DNA of 64,000 nucleotides, taken from Natronorubrum sulfidifaciens JCM 14089 (GTDB taxonomy: Archaea > Halobacteriota > Halobacteria > Halobacteriales > Natrialbaceae). Of this stretch, positions 8,759-17,769 are shown one piece after another. The DNA lies in NCBI RefSeq assembly GCF_000337735.1, contig NZ_AOHX01000026.1, forward strand, positions 287,645 to 351,644. The letters run 5' to 3'. The notes below the pieces were generated by a model. That model searched no databases, was not told the origin of the DNA, and saw only the letters and a program-made list of their open reading frames with translations. Both the position numbers and the translations under genes were made by a program. Positions within the stretch are counted from its first letter, which is position 1; every line of letters begins with the position of its first letter.

Positions 8759-9214
8759 TCACGCGTCGTTTCTGACGAACGTCACTGGACACGGTGCCGA
8801 CAGGAGGACTTCCTGTGCCGTCGAGCCGAAGACCGCTTTCCCGGTCGGCGAGCGCCGTCGGCCGCCGACGACGACCCGGTCCGCGTCGACACTGGTCGCG
8901 AGGTCGATTATCGTCGGCCCGTGTTCACCGATCGCGCCGCTGATCTCGTAGTCGATGTCGTGGTCGTCGAACACCGCAGCGAGATCGTGGATCGTCGAAT
9001 GTCGTCGTGCGACATCGTTGGGGTCGATCTCGTCGTCTCCGGCGGCGAAGTCGAGTCGGGAGACCACCTCGTCGTACTCATCGCTCGTAAAGACGTGGGC
9101 AAGCGAAACAGTCGCGTCGGCCGGTTTGGCGACCTCGACGACAGCCTCGGCCAGTTCGTCGAGTCGATCAGCGTCACCGGGACCAACAGCGAGGAGCACA
9201 GTATCAAGCGGCAT
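8759..9214 (-). CDS. Universal stress protein (UspA family)
   Basis: This 151-residue UspA-domain protein is colinear with its downstream neighbour at 8093-8557 and clearly a tandem duplicate ([20 protein letters not shown] shared). It also has Arg for the second Gly of the nucleotide loop ([15 protein letters not shown]), so both members of the pair share an altered binding loop. It starts at ATG 9214 ([12 protein letters not shown]). The structured repeat follows immediately after its TGA. Confidence 0.88.
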   Translation of the reverse strand: MPLDTVLLAVGPGDADRLDELAEAVVEVAKPADATVSLAHVFTSDEYDEVVSRLDFAAGDDEIDPNDVARRHSTIHDLAAVFDDHDIDYEISGAIGEHGPTIIDLATSVDADRVVVGGRRRSPTGKAVFGSTAQEVLLSAPCPVTFVRNDA

Positions 9215-9339
9215 AGCCCGACTATCCTCGGCAGCCTACTTAACTTCTGGACGTCCTGTCAAATCGGTGTCTGCTGTGCAGCTGGACGCCTCGAGATCCG
9301 GTCCCGAGTGCTTTTCCACCCGGTCGCCGACCATCGTGT

Positions 9340-10080
9340 ATGGACGGACCCGACCTCGAGGGACAGACGGTGCTCGTGACGGGCAGTGCGAAAGGCGTCG
9401 GCCGCGAACTGCTGTTAGCGACGGCCGACTGCGGCGCGAAGACGGCCGTACACTACCACTCGAGTGCGGATGCAGCCGATGAGGTGGCCGCGAAAGCAAC
9501 AGCACGCGGCGCGAGCGACTCGATGACGGTTCAGGGTGACGTCACCGATCCCGAACGCGTCGACGACCTCTTTGCGGCCGTCGAGTCGGAACTCGGGAGC
9601 GTCGACGTGCTCGTCAACAACGTCGGTGATTTCGCGCCCGCCCACTGGGCCGACCTCGAGTTCGAGACGTGGAACCGAGTGCTCGAGACCAATTTCAACG
9701 GCACGTATCTCTGTTCGAAACGCGCGCTGCCGGCGATGCGCGAGGAATCGTACGGCCGGATCGTCAACATCGGCTACGCCTCGAGCGAGCAGGGGCTGGT
9801 CAGCCCGAAGAACTTCCCCTATTTCGTCGCGAAAGCAGGCGTGTTGATGTTCACGCGGATGCTCGCGGCCGACACGCAAGACGACGGGATCACCGTCAAC
9901 GCCATCTCGCCGTACGTCGTCGAAAACTCCGACGAGTTCCCCGCTGACCTCCCTCGAGGGCGGCCTGCGAGCTTCGAGGACCTGACCGCCCCGCTGTATT
10001 TCTTCCTCGATCCGGATAGTGGGTACATCAGTGGCGAAAACGTGGAGGTCGACGGCGGCTGGCTCCCCGAGACGGTCTGA
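9340..10080 (+). CDS. Short-chain dehydrogenase/reductase (SDR)
   Basis: This 246-residue classical SDR has the cofactor motif TGSAKGVG at residues 14-21, NNVG, a YFVAK catalytic Tyr/Lys pair, and the C-terminal SGENVEVDGGW typical of 3-oxoacyl-ACP-reductase-like members. It is expected to be an NAD(P)-dependent oxidoreductase in the cytoplasm. The substrate is not predictable. The stop codon is followed at once by a copy of the structured repeat. The last codons (acggtctga) resemble the repeat's own 5' arm (acggtctgc). Confidence 0.88.
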   Translation: MDGPDLEGQTVLVTGSAKGVGRELLLATADCGAKTAVHYHSSADAADEVAAKATARGASDSMTVQGDVTDPERVDDLFAAVESELGSVDVLVNNVGDFAPAHWADLEFETWNRVLETNFNGTYLCSKRALPAMREESYGRIVNIGYASSEQGLVSPKNFPYFVAKAGVLMFTRMLAADTQDDGITVNAISPYVVENSDEFPADLPRGRPASFEDLTAPLYFFLDPDSGYISGENVEVDGGWLPETV

Positions 10081-10164
10081 TACGGTCTGCTGTAACGAGT
10101 TACCGCCGATCACCAGCGGCGGGGTCGGTAATCGGCGGTCAGTGACGACAGCAGCCCGTATGAG
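10081..10164 (+). repeat. Stop-abutting structured 3'-UTR repeat, copy 2
   Basis: This 84-nt element starts on the base after the SDR stop. Its inner stem accgccgat (10102-10110)/atcggcggt (10131-10139) is 9 bp and perfect. The outer arms ggtctgctgt/acagcagccc pair with one mismatch. It aligns without gaps to the copy at 44842 with 72 of 84 identities by my count. Confidence 0.75.
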
Positions 10165-10218
10165 TCGGCATCACTCGTTTGGCAGCGGGTTGAAACCTCG
10201 GTGCGACCAACGTCGTGT

Positions 10219-10911
10219 ATGGTGCTTCCGATCGCGATGGAGTGGCGACACCTGTTGTTTGCCAACTGGCCAGTCGATCCCGACGTCGTCGCGACACGGC
10301 TTCCAGCGGGGCTCACAGTCGATACGTACGACGGTCGGGCGTGGCTCTCGGTCGTGCCGTACCTGAACATCGACGTCCGCCCGCGCGGGGTTCCCGGCGG
10401 TGTTGGGTTCGAACTGCCCGAACTCAACCTCCGGACGTACGTCACCCGGGATGGCGAGCCCGGGATTTACTTCTTCAGTCTCGACGCCGAGGGGGGCCTC
10501 GGCGTCCTCGGTGCGCGCCTCTTTCATCACTTGCCGTACTACTACGCCGACATCGACATGACCGTCGCCGACGGCGAGATCGTGTTCGAGAGCGACCGCC
10601 GGCATCCGGGCGCGTTCCCGGCCAGATTTTCGGGCACGTACACGCCAGTCGGCGAGTCGTTCGGTCCCGAGCCGGACTCGCTCGCGGCGTTTCTCACCGA
10701 GCGCTATCGCTACTACACGACGGGCCGTGACGGGGCGATTCGCTACGCCGACATCGACCACGAGCCGTGGTCGCTCCGGGAGGCGTCGGTGACGATCGAG
10801 ACGAACACGCTCTTCGAGGCCAACGGGTTCGAACCGCCCGCGGGATCGCCGATCTGTTACTACAGCCACGGCGTCGACATCACGTCCTCGAGAAACCGGC
10901 GCTGGCGATAA
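10219..10911 (+). CDS. DUF2071 (YqjF-like) family protein
   Basis: This 230-residue protein has the DUF2071 layout. It opens with MEWRHLLFANWPVDPDVV and LPAGLTVDTYDGRAWLSVVP, followed by NLRTYVTRDGEPGIYFFSLDAE and a FHHLPYYYADI segment. The family has an acetoacetate-decarboxylase-like fold with no established reaction. ATG 10219 is preferred to GTG 10201. The gene opens a plus-strand run of five to six genes (10.2-13.9 kb) with moderate spacers, which may be partly cotranscribed. Confidence 0.8.
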   Translation: MVLPIAMEWRHLLFANWPVDPDVVATRLPAGLTVDTYDGRAWLSVVPYLNIDVRPRGVPGGVGFELPELNLRTYVTRDGEPGIYFFSLDAEGGLGVLGARLFHHLPYYYADIDMTVADGEIVFESDRRHPGAFPARFSGTYTPVGESFGPEPDSLAAFLTERYRYYTTGRDGAIRYADIDHEPWSLREASVTIETNTLFEANGFEPPAGSPICYYSHGVDITSSRNRRWR

Positions 10912-10986
10912 GCAGCGGAGAAGCCGCGCGGAGACGCCGTGCGAGGAACGATCAATATACCCTGCGTGCGTCCGTTGGCTCGAGCA

Positions 10987-11451
10987 ATGACGTCGACTGG
11001 AACGATCCGTGCGATCCACGTTGCGGCCGAACAGGGCGCGCCGATGGAACCGCGTGAGTCAGTGCGGGCGGTCGCCGGCCGCGGCCTCGAGGGCGACCGC
11101 TACTTCGACACCGAAGGAACCTTCGCCGACCGGGCGGGCAGCGACTGCACGCTGATCGAACGCGAGGCACTCGAGGGAGTCGAACGCGACTACGACATCG
11201 CCCTCGAGGACGGCATCCATCGCCGGAATCTCACGACCGAGGGAGTCGCGCTGAACCACCTCGTCGGCGAGCGGTTCCGGGTCGGTGACCTCGTCTGTGA
11301 AGGGACCGAGCTCTGTGAGCCGTGTTCGTATCTCGAGGCCCACCTCGAGCGAGAGGGCGTTCGTGAGGCGCTCGTCCATCGCGGCGGGCTTCGTGCACGG
11401 GTCCTCGAGAGTGGCGTTATCCGTCCGGGAGCGACTATCGAACGAGTGTAA
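10987..11451 (+). CDS. MOSC domain protein
   Basis: This 154-residue protein is a stand-alone MOSC domain. It has GRGLEGDRYFDTEGTF near the N terminus, the NLTTEGVALNHLVGERFRVGDLVCEG core and the conserved cysteine segment ELCEPCSYLEAHL. MOSC domains take sulfur or handle molybdenum-cofactor substrates, and this single-domain type resembles YiiM-like detoxifying reductases or sulfur carriers. A precise role is not assignable. It starts at ATG 10987, 75 nt after the DUF2071 gene. Confidence 0.85.
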   Translation: MTSTGTIRAIHVAAEQGAPMEPRESVRAVAGRGLEGDRYFDTEGTFADRAGSDCTLIEREALEGVERDYDIALEDGIHRRNLTTEGVALNHLVGERFRVGDLVCEGTELCEPCSYLEAHLEREGVREALVHRGGLRARVLESGVIRPGATIERV

Positions 11452-11539
11452 CTTATCGGCGACCAGCCGGATATGTTCGGTGAGCCAATTCGGGAGACGA
11501 ACCTAAACATACATTCCTGCGAGCGCTAAGAGTCACAGC

Positions 11540-12337
11540 ATGAACGAGCCGGGAGTCCAATCGCTGATGGATCAAGAGACGCTCGACCAGCGGGTCCGAA
11601 ACGGCGACACTCCGGAGTGGGTCGCCGATCACTGGGCGTCGTTTCAGGAGGGATTGCTCGGTGAGCGAAACGAGAGTCCGTTCCCGTGTTACTTCGGCGT
11701 CGAGTCGGTTCAGCAGGGTGAGCCGCTGTACACTGCCGTCCCCTCGATGAGCGACGCCGACGCGCTGTTGACGCTACGGGATCGAATCCTCGAGTACCTC
11801 GACGTCTATCAGGACCACTCCGATCGGGCCTCGATGGTCACGTTCTTCAAGCCGCCCGAAGCGCCGCTCTCAGAGCGGGAGTATCACGAGACGCTGTGGC
11901 ACATCCTCCAGACGCTGCACTTACACGATCCCGAGCCGTGGCCCGAGGACATCCCAACCGATCCGGACGACCCCCACTGGGAGTTCAGCCTCGGCGGCGA
12001 GCCCATGTTCCCGACCTGCCGAGCGCCGTTTTACGACCAGCGAAAGAGCCGCTACTGTCCCATCGGCCTCGAGATTACGTTTCAGCCCCGAGCGCTGTTC
12101 GAGAACCTCGGTGTGACGGCCGACACCGACGCCGGCCAGCGCGCCCGAGAGGTCATTCAGGATCGTATCGAGGAGTACGACGGCGTCTGTCCACACGCCG
12201 ATATCGGCGACTGGGGTGTCGAGGGCGACCGCGAGTGGCACCAGTACATGCTCTCGTCGGACGACGAACAGGCTCCTGATGAGTGTCCGATGACGGTCAC
12301 GCGAGCGCACCCGAAACCCGCCGCGCGACTCCCATGA
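11540..12337 (+). CDS. YqcI/YcgG family protein
   Basis: This 265-residue protein carries the segments that define the family: [71 protein letters not shown] and a final [13 protein letters not shown]. The biochemical function of the family is unknown. The haem-pocket-like spacing of His/Cys is suggestive but unproven. Its TGA overlaps the ATG of the following cysteine hydrolase by 4 nt, so the two are probably translationally coupled. Confidence 0.85.
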   Translation: MNEPGVQSLMDQETLDQRVRNGDTPEWVADHWASFQEGLLGERNESPFPCYFGVESVQQGEPLYTAVPSMSDADALLTLRDRILEYLDVYQDHSDRASMVTFFKPPEAPLSEREYHETLWHILQTLHLHDPEPWPEDIPTDPDDPHWEFSLGGEPMFPTCRAPFYDQRKSRYCPIGLEITFQPRALFENLGVTADTDAGQRAREVIQDRIEEYDGVCPHADIGDWGVEGDREWHQYMLSSDDEQAPDECPMTVTRAHPKPAARLP

Positions 12338-12894
12338 GCGACGTGGCTCATACGCTCGAGGACGCTGTCCTCGTCCTGATCGACTTCCAGACGGGGTTCG
12401 ACGCCGACCGCTGGGGCACGCGGAACAACCCCGACGCCGAAGCGAACGCAGCGCGCCTGCTCGAGCGCTGGCGCGAGACGACTCGCCCGATCGTCCACGT
12501 GCGTCACGACTCGACCGAACCCGATTCGCCGTTGCGCGGCGACGAACCCGGCTTCGCGTTCAAACCCGAGACGGCCCCGCTCGAGGGCGAAGCGACGTTC
12601 GTCAAATCGGTCAACGGCGCGTTCATCGACACGGGACTCGAAGAGTGGCTCCGCGAGCGCGACCTCGAGCAGCTGGTGCTTGCCGGGTTGACGACGGATC
12701 ACTGTGTCTCGACGACTACTCGTATGGCCGAAAACCGTGGCTTCGACGTGACGGTCGTCGCCGACGCGACCGCGACGTTCGACCGTAGCTTCGACGGCGA
12801 GCGCTTCGACGCGGAGACGGTCCACCGAACCGCGCTGGCCCACCTCGAGGGCGAGTTCGCGACGGTGATGACGACAGCCGACCTGCTCGAGTGA
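12334..12894 (+). CDS. Cysteine hydrolase, isochorismatase-like
   Basis: This 186-residue protein has the Asp-Lys-Cys triad of the isochorismatase-like superfamily: Asp17 in LIDFQTGF, Lys in [10 protein letters not shown] and the nucleophile in [15 protein letters not shown]. Such enzymes hydrolyse nicotinamide, N-carbamoyl compounds or isochorismate. The substrate is open. It starts at ATG 12334, inside the stop codon of the YqcI/YcgG gene. The coaD gene follows 48 nt later. Confidence 0.88.
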   Translation: MSDVAHTLEDAVLVLIDFQTGFDADRWGTRNNPDAEANAARLLERWRETTRPIVHVRHDSTEPDSPLRGDEPGFAFKPETAPLEGEATFVKSVNGAFIDTGLEEWLRERDLEQLVLAGLTTDHCVSTTTRMAENRGFDVTVVADATATFDRSFDGERFDAETVHRTALAHLEGEFATVMTTADLLE

Positions 12895-12942
12895 CTGCCG
12901 ATCGGGAACACCGTTATGGACGGACCCGTCCTCGAGTGAGTC

Positions 12943-13410
12943 ATGCGAGTGGTAGTCGCCGGAACATTCGGGCCGATCCACGACGGGCATCGAACCCTGT
13001 TCGAGCACGCGCTGCGCTTCGGCGAGGATGGCGTCGTCGTCGCGCTGACGAGCGACGACCTCGCCGTCGAAACGCGCCACGAGCCACGTCCGATTCCGAC
13101 TTTTGCTGAGCGCGTGCAGGCAGTGACCGACGAGATCGACGCCATCGACGACTGGGATCGGGACGTCGAGATCCGCGAACTCACCAGCGAACACGGCATC
13201 GCCGCCGAGGACCCTGCGATCGACGCGCTGGTCGTCTCACCCGAGACGGCACCCGAACTCGAGGAGATCAACGCACGCCGCCGAGAGCGCGGTCTCGAGC
13301 CGCTGTCGGGAATCGTCGCGCCGTACGTCCTCGCCGACGACGGCGAACGGATCTCCTCGACCCGGATCGTCAACGGCGAGATCGACGAACACGGCACCGT
13401 CCGCGAGTGA
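12943..13410 (+). CDS. coaD: Phosphopantetheine adenylyltransferase (archaeal type)
   Basis: This 155-residue nucleotidyltransferase transfers AMP to 4'-phosphopantetheine in coenzyme A synthesis. Class signatures are the N-terminal GTFGPIHDGHRTLF (HxGH) and the C-terminal ISSTRIVNG. The archaeal subfamily lacks close similarity to bacterial CoaD but has the same fold. It starts at ATG 12943, shortly after the cysteine hydrolase gene, which suggests shared transcription. Confidence 0.93.
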   Translation: MRVVVAGTFGPIHDGHRTLFEHALRFGEDGVVVALTSDDLAVETRHEPRPIPTFAERVQAVTDEIDAIDDWDRDVEIRELTSEHGIAAEDPAIDALVVSPETAPELEEINARRRERGLEPLSGIVAPYVLADDGERISSTRIVNGEIDEHGTVRE

Positions 13411-13498
13411 GACTGTGAGCACGGCGATGTGCAACGCCACTCCTCGAAACTGGGTGATGACACAATAGTAATGCGTACAGAGATTGTCTGTCGAGCTA

Positions 13499-13906
13499 AT
13501 GAGTTCGGACCGACGGCCGTTGTTGTTCGTGCTGTTTGGCAGTGCGTTGCTCGTCACGCTGGTGATCCATCTCTCGTTCGTCCCGCGATACTTCCCCGAG
13601 GAGGTGTTCATGACCGGCTTGGCACTCGTCGCCGGCTGGGTGACCTACGCGCTCGTCTTCTATGCGGCCGGGCGACTCCGCTCGAACCCACAGGAGTTGC
13701 CGAGCATGCGAACTGCCGATATCGGGATCGCGCTCTTTCTCGTCTCGCTGTTGCTCGGGGCCGCACTCGACGCGTTCGGCTTCACACCGGAGGCGATCCT
13801 CGAGGCATACGTCGTGCCCGCGCTCGGGATCTACGTCGGCCTCGCGCTGTTGGGCTGGTCGATCGGTCGCCGGACGGAAGCGATCAATGCGATCGTTCGA
13901 CGGTAG
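13499..13906 (+). CDS. Haloarchaeal four-helix membrane protein, function unknown
   Basis: This 135-residue protein has four hydrophobic segments (roughly residues 7-24, 36-56, 72-89 and 101-121) joined by short polar loops, with an Arg-rich C terminus (SIGRRTEAINAIVRR). I do not recognise the family. The start is taken as ATG 13499; a TTG at 13484 is also in frame. It ends one base before the stop of the convergent UspA gene. Confidence 0.7.
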   Translation: MSSDRRPLLFVLFGSALLVTLVIHLSFVPRYFPEEVFMTGLALVAGWVTYALVFYAAGRLRSNPQELPSMRTADIGIALFLVSLLLGAALDAFGFTPEAILEAYVVPALGIYVGLALLGWSIGRRTEAINAIVRR

Positions 13907-13907
13907 G

Positions 13908-14351
13908 TCACGGCGATTCGTCGTCGGCGTTGGCCACGAACACGGGGATCTCACCGAATCGAATAACGTGATCGGTCACGCTCCCCAGTGCCATCCGCTG
14001 GACGCCGCCGCGGCCGCGGGTTGCCATCACGACGAGATCGACGCCGACCTCGTCGGCGTACTCGAGGAGTTCGTGTTCGGGCGGGCCCTCGAGGACCGTC
14101 CCGGTCACGTCGAGACCCGCCGCGTCGGCGCGCTCGACGATCGAATCGACGTGCGCTTGGGCGCGACCCCGCATCGCCTCTTCGGCGCTTGCGGCGTCGC
14201 CGGGGAGCCGTAGGTCACCGAGTGGCCCGGTATCGGCGACACAGACGACGTGGACCGCAGCGTCGTGAATTGTTGCGAGTTCGATGGCCGTCTCGGCGGC
14301 CGCCTCGGCGTGGTCGCTGCCGTCGGTCGGAATCAGAATCGTCTCGAACAT
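13908..14351 (-). CDS. Universal stress protein (UspA family)
   Basis: This 147-residue UspA domain begins MFETILIPTDGSDHAEAAAE. It keeps the full ATP-type loop MATRGRGGVQRMALGSVTDHV (G-x2-G-x9-G-S), unlike the pair at 8.1-9.2 kb. The frame extends upstream to 14405 but family similarity starts at ATG 14351. It is convergent with the membrane protein gene, leaving a single base between the two stop codons. Confidence 0.92.
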   Translation of the reverse strand: MFETILIPTDGSDHAEAAAETAIELATIHDAAVHVVCVADTGPLGDLRLPGDAASAEEAMRGRAQAHVDSIVERADAAGLDVTGTVLEGPPEHELLEYADEVGVDLVVMATRGRGGVQRMALGSVTDHVIRFGEIPVFVANADDESP

Positions 14352-14462
14352 CGTACGGCCGACTACAGCGAGAGTCGTCAAATCCCTGCCGAATGGGGTC
14401 GCCACAGACCGTCGCGGCGGCGACCTCGACAGCGAAGGCGAACACCGACGGCTCGAGCGCTG

Positions 14463-15707
14463 TTACAGGAAGCTGTCGAGACTGAGCCGTTCTTTGGCGA
14501 ACTTCGCCAGCATCGGGATGTCACTTGGCTCGAACAGTCTCGCGATCGCCGGGATGTTCCCCCGATTTGCGTTCGCGAGCGTGTCGTTGTCGAGGCGACG
14601 AAGGTCGGCCATGAACTGGTCGTATCGCTCGTTGGGGGCGAGATAGAGCAGTTGCGTCATCAACAGCCGTTTTCGCTGGTTCGGCGCGACGTCACGATGC
14701 CAGAGGGTGTCGTACACCTCGAGGTTTTCGGCGGTCGGCTCGAGGTTGCCGTGTTTGAGACAGCTGTCGACCGTCGCGGCCGCTGCGCGCCCCGACTGCA
14801 TACACTTCTTGATTCCCTCGCCCCAGAGTGGATCGATCGTCGGAACGGTGTCGCCGATCGCCATGAATCGGTCGGTGTGCATCGTCTCCGGCAGCTGGAT
14901 GTGGGCCGAGCCACGGTGTTGTTTCCCCTCGAGTCGCGTGGCGTTTCGGAAGCGCGGGTCCGTCTCGACCCAATAGGAGAGATAATCGTCGATCGAGAAG
15001 TCGTCACGTGCGTACTGGTCGTGGCTGCTGTTTTGAATGTAACAGAGGCCGACCTTGGCGGTGTCACCACCGGTGTGGAAGATCCACGAGTAGCCACCGG
15101 GAGCAATGTTGTGGTCCAGTCGCAGCATCATCGCATCGGTGAGGTCTGCAAAGCCCGGGCGGTCGATGTCGATGCCCTCGAACTCGTACTCGATACCGAT
15201 CGCGTGGTTCTTTCGTTTGAGATCGACGACGCCGAGTTTCTTCGCGAGCGGCGCGGCCGGCCCCGTCGCGTCAATGATGATCTCGCCGTAGACTTCCTCG
15301 TCGCCGTTGTACGTGACGCCGACGATCTCACCGTTTTCCATGATCGGTGCGGTGACACGCGCGTCGAATCGGTACTCCGCGCCATCGGCGCGGCTGTCCT
15401 CAACGAGGAACCGTTTGAAATCGGCGAACTCGAGGACGGCACCGGGCTGTTCGTTGACGTAGTGGTTCGTCGGCGACTCGAGGACGACGCTGTCGGTGTA
15501 CTGCATCACGACATCGTCCGGAATCCCGAACGAGGCCATCATGGAGGGGAACGTGCCAGCAGTCGATTTGTTGCTCTGGCGCGGGAACTCGTCTTCGGAC
15601 TCGGTCTCGAGGACCACGACGTCGTAGCCTCGAGCAGCGAGGTCACGTGCACACTGGCCGCCGGCCGGCCCGGCACCAGCAATGACCACATCGTAGCGGT
15701 TGTTCAT
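14463..15707 (-). CDS. Geranylgeranyl-reductase-family FAD oxidoreductase
   Basis: This 414-residue flavoprotein has an N-terminal FAD motif DVVIAGAGPAGGQCARDL, a substrate-domain PGGYSWIF and the second FAD motif MAIGDTVPTIDPLWGEGI. The family saturates the isoprenoid chains of archaeal membrane lipids or related polyprenyl compounds. It could be a digeranylgeranylglycerophospholipid reductase paralogue, but haloarchaea have several members and this one is divergent. It is transcribed alone, with a 160-nt gap upstream. Confidence 0.8.
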   Translation of the reverse strand: MNNRYDVVIAGAGPAGGQCARDLAARGYDVVVLETESEDEFPRQSNKSTAGTFPSMMASFGIPDDVVMQYTDSVVLESPTNHYVNEQPGAVLEFADFKRFLVEDSRADGAEYRFDARVTAPIMENGEIVGVTYNGDEEVYGEIIIDATGPAAPLAKKLGVVDLKRKNHAIGIEYEFEGIDIDRPGFADLTDAMMLRLDHNIAPGGYSWIFHTGGDTAKVGLCYIQNSSHDQYARDDFSIDDYLSYWVETDPRFRNATRLEGKQHRGSAHIQLPETMHTDRFMAIGDTVPTIDPLWGEGIKKCMQSGRAAAATVDSCLKHGNLEPTAENLEVYDTLWHRDVAPNQRKRLLMTQLLYLAPNERYDQFMADLRRLDNDTLANANRGNIPAIARLFEPSDIPMLAKFAKERLSLDSFL

Positions 15708-15868
15708 AACCCTGTGACTATTTCGGAACCATATTAGTTTATTCAGTCACGACGGCGTGTGAGTGGACGAACATGTGCGGTGGTTTGTATATAATTCCCG
15801 CCGTTCGGCGGCTCCGAGACCCGTTACTGGGTGTTTGAATACGCTACCGCCAGTTGTGATGTCATGTC

Positions 15869-16285
15869 TTATCGCACGATCGTGACGGGAACTGGAGCCC
15901 GGCGAACGATCCGTTCTGCGACGCTGCCGAGGAGTACCCGCGAGACACCGGCTCGGCCGTGGCTGCCGACGACGAGGCGGTCGACGGCGTGGTCGTCGGC
16001 GTACTCGACGATCGACGCGGCAGGGTGGCCGACCAGCAGTTCGGTCTCGACCTCGCAGTCGCGTTCTGCCGCGCGCTCGTGGGCCTCGTCGAACAGGGCG
16101 GTCGCCCGCTCCCGACGGCGCTCACGCATCGCCTTCCGCCCGAGGTGTGCGAACTCGCCGTACTCGCTGCTGGAGAGATCGAGCACATGAACGGCGATGA
16201 TGTCGTCCGTGGGATGGGTCTCGAGTGCGTACTCGAGAGCGTTCCACCCCGGCTCCGAATCGTCGAGCGCGACCACCAGCACCAT
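15869..16285 (-). CDS. Universal stress protein (UspA family)
   Basis: This 138-residue UspA domain begins MVLVVALDDSEPGWNALEYAL and has a complete nucleotide loop VGSHGRAGVSRVLLGSVAERIV. The start is ATG 16285. It is divergent from the NrfD-like gene, whose ATG lies 138 nt away, so a shared regulatory gap is possible. Confidence 0.9.
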   Translation of the reverse strand: MVLVVALDDSEPGWNALEYALETHPTDDIIAVHVLDLSSSEYGEFAHLGRKAMRERRRERATALFDEAHERAAERDCEVETELLVGHPAASIVEYADDHAVDRLVVGSHGRAGVSRVLLGSVAERIVRRAPVPVTIVR

Positions 16286-16423
16286 ACACGCCAGTAGCGG
16301 CGGTGGCCACTTCAGTCTCGTCCTCGACACACAGCTGCCACGACGGTCTCGCTCGGGCGGCTTGCATGGCCAACGGGTGCTGTAAGGAACGTGGACTGAG
16401 TATGCTAGTGATAGCCTACCACA

Positions 16424-17767
16424 ATGAGTACGAAAACACCACAAAAGGCCGACATTCTGCGACCCATACAGAACACGTCAAAGACGTACTTCGTACTGGT
16501 CGCAGTTGCCGGAGCGCTCTTTGGGCTCTTTCTGCTCGGCTGGCTCTATCAACTGTATCAGGGGATGGTCGTAACCGGGTTGTCGGACTGGGGGACCGGA
16601 GGTGGGGTGACGTGGGGGCTGTACATCGGTGCGTTCATCTGGTGGGTCGGCATCGCCCACGGCGGAATCATCCTCTCGGCCGCCGTTCGGCTGCTCGGCA
16701 TGGAGCGGTATATGCCGGTCGCCCGGCTGGCCGAACTGTTGACGATCGCCGGCCTCTCCGCGGCGGGGTTCTATATTATCATCCATCTGGGCCGACCCGA
16801 TCGAATGGTGACGAGCGTGCTCACACACTACCATATCACGGTCCACAACTCGCCGCTGGTGTGGGACGTGACCGTCATCACGGCGTATTTTGTGTTGACC
16901 GCGACGTATCTCTCGCTGACGCTCCGGTACGATATCACGCGACTGCGCGGTGAGTTGCCCGACCGTCTCGACCCGTTCTACAGGTTCATGACGATCGGCT
17001 ACTCAGAGAACGAGGACGAAGTCGTCGAGCGCATGGTCTGGTGGCTCGCACTCGCCATCATCATCATGGCGCCGCTGTTGCTCCACGGCGGCGTTATCCC
17101 GTGGCTGTTCGCCCTGATCCCGTCGATGCCCGGCTGGTTCGGGGCCGTTCAGGGCCCGCAGTTCCTGACGATCGCGCTCACCTCTGCAATCAGCGGCGTG
17201 ATCTTGCTCTCGTATGGCTTCCGGTGGGCCTACGACTGGGACCACATCATCACCGACGACATCTTCCGCGGACTCACGCTCTGGCTCGGCTTCTTCTCGA
17301 TGCTGTTTCTGTGGCTGCAGCTCCAGCAGATGGTTACCGGCTCGTTCGCCGCACCCATCGAACTGGCGGCCGTCTGGGAGGCGAACTTCGCGAACGTACT
17401 CTACCTCTTTGCGATCGGCCTCGTCCTCGTGACGCTCGCCTACATCTTCGCACAGGCGATCCGCCCCGCACTGTTCAGTAAGAAACGAGCCGTCGTCGCC
17501 AGTCTCGCGATCCTCACTGCAACCCTCACCGAAAAGATCCTCTTCGTCGTCGACGGCCTGCTTCACCCGACGTTCGAGATCTACGCTGCAACACCCGGCG
17601 TGTACGTGCCGAGTCTGATCGAGATCATGTCCGTCATCGGAACGATCAGCATGGTGATCCTGTTTTTCCTCACGGTCGCCAAGGTCGTTCCCGTCGTGGA
17701 GTTACACGCGATCGAGCACTTACAACAGGACCATGAGGGCGAACATGGACCCTCGAGCGACGACTAA
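16424..17767 (+). CDS. NrfD/PsrC-type membrane subunit, orphan
   Basis: This 447-residue protein with about ten transmembrane helices belongs to the NrfD (PsrC) family, the quinone-binding membrane anchors of molybdenum or cytochrome redox complexes. Typical segments are WGLYIGAFIWWVGIAHGG, FYIIIHLGRPDR and HNSPLVWDV. Partner genes for an Fe-S protein and a catalytic subunit normally sit beside it, but none occurs here. The neighbours are a UspA gene and a TIM-like gene. It must work with subunits encoded elsewhere, or do something else. Confidence 0.87.
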   Translation: MSTKTPQKADILRPIQNTSKTYFVLVAVAGALFGLFLLGWLYQLYQGMVVTGLSDWGTGGGVTWGLYIGAFIWWVGIAHGGIILSAAVRLLGMERYMPVARLAELLTIAGLSAAGFYIIIHLGRPDRMVTSVLTHYHITVHNSPLVWDVTVITAYFVLTATYLSLTLRYDITRLRGELPDRLDPFYRFMTIGYSENEDEVVERMVWWLALAIIIMAPLLLHGGVIPWLFALIPSMPGWFGAVQGPQFLTIALTSAISGVILLSYGFRWAYDWDHIITDDIFRGLTLWLGFFSMLFLWLQLQQMVTGSFAAPIELAAVWEANFANVLYLFAIGLVLVTLAYIFAQAIRPALFSKKRAVVASLAILTATLTEKILFVVDGLLHPTFEIYAATPGVYVPSLIEIMSVIGTISMVILFFLTVAKVVPVVELHAIEHLQQDHEGEHGPSSDD

Positions 17768-17769
17768 CC

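Noticed and set aside
15775-15840. Possible riboswitch or RNA in the gap before the flavoprotein gene
   Set aside because: The 160-nt gap is AT-richer and probably holds a promoter, but no conserved RNA structure could be recognised.
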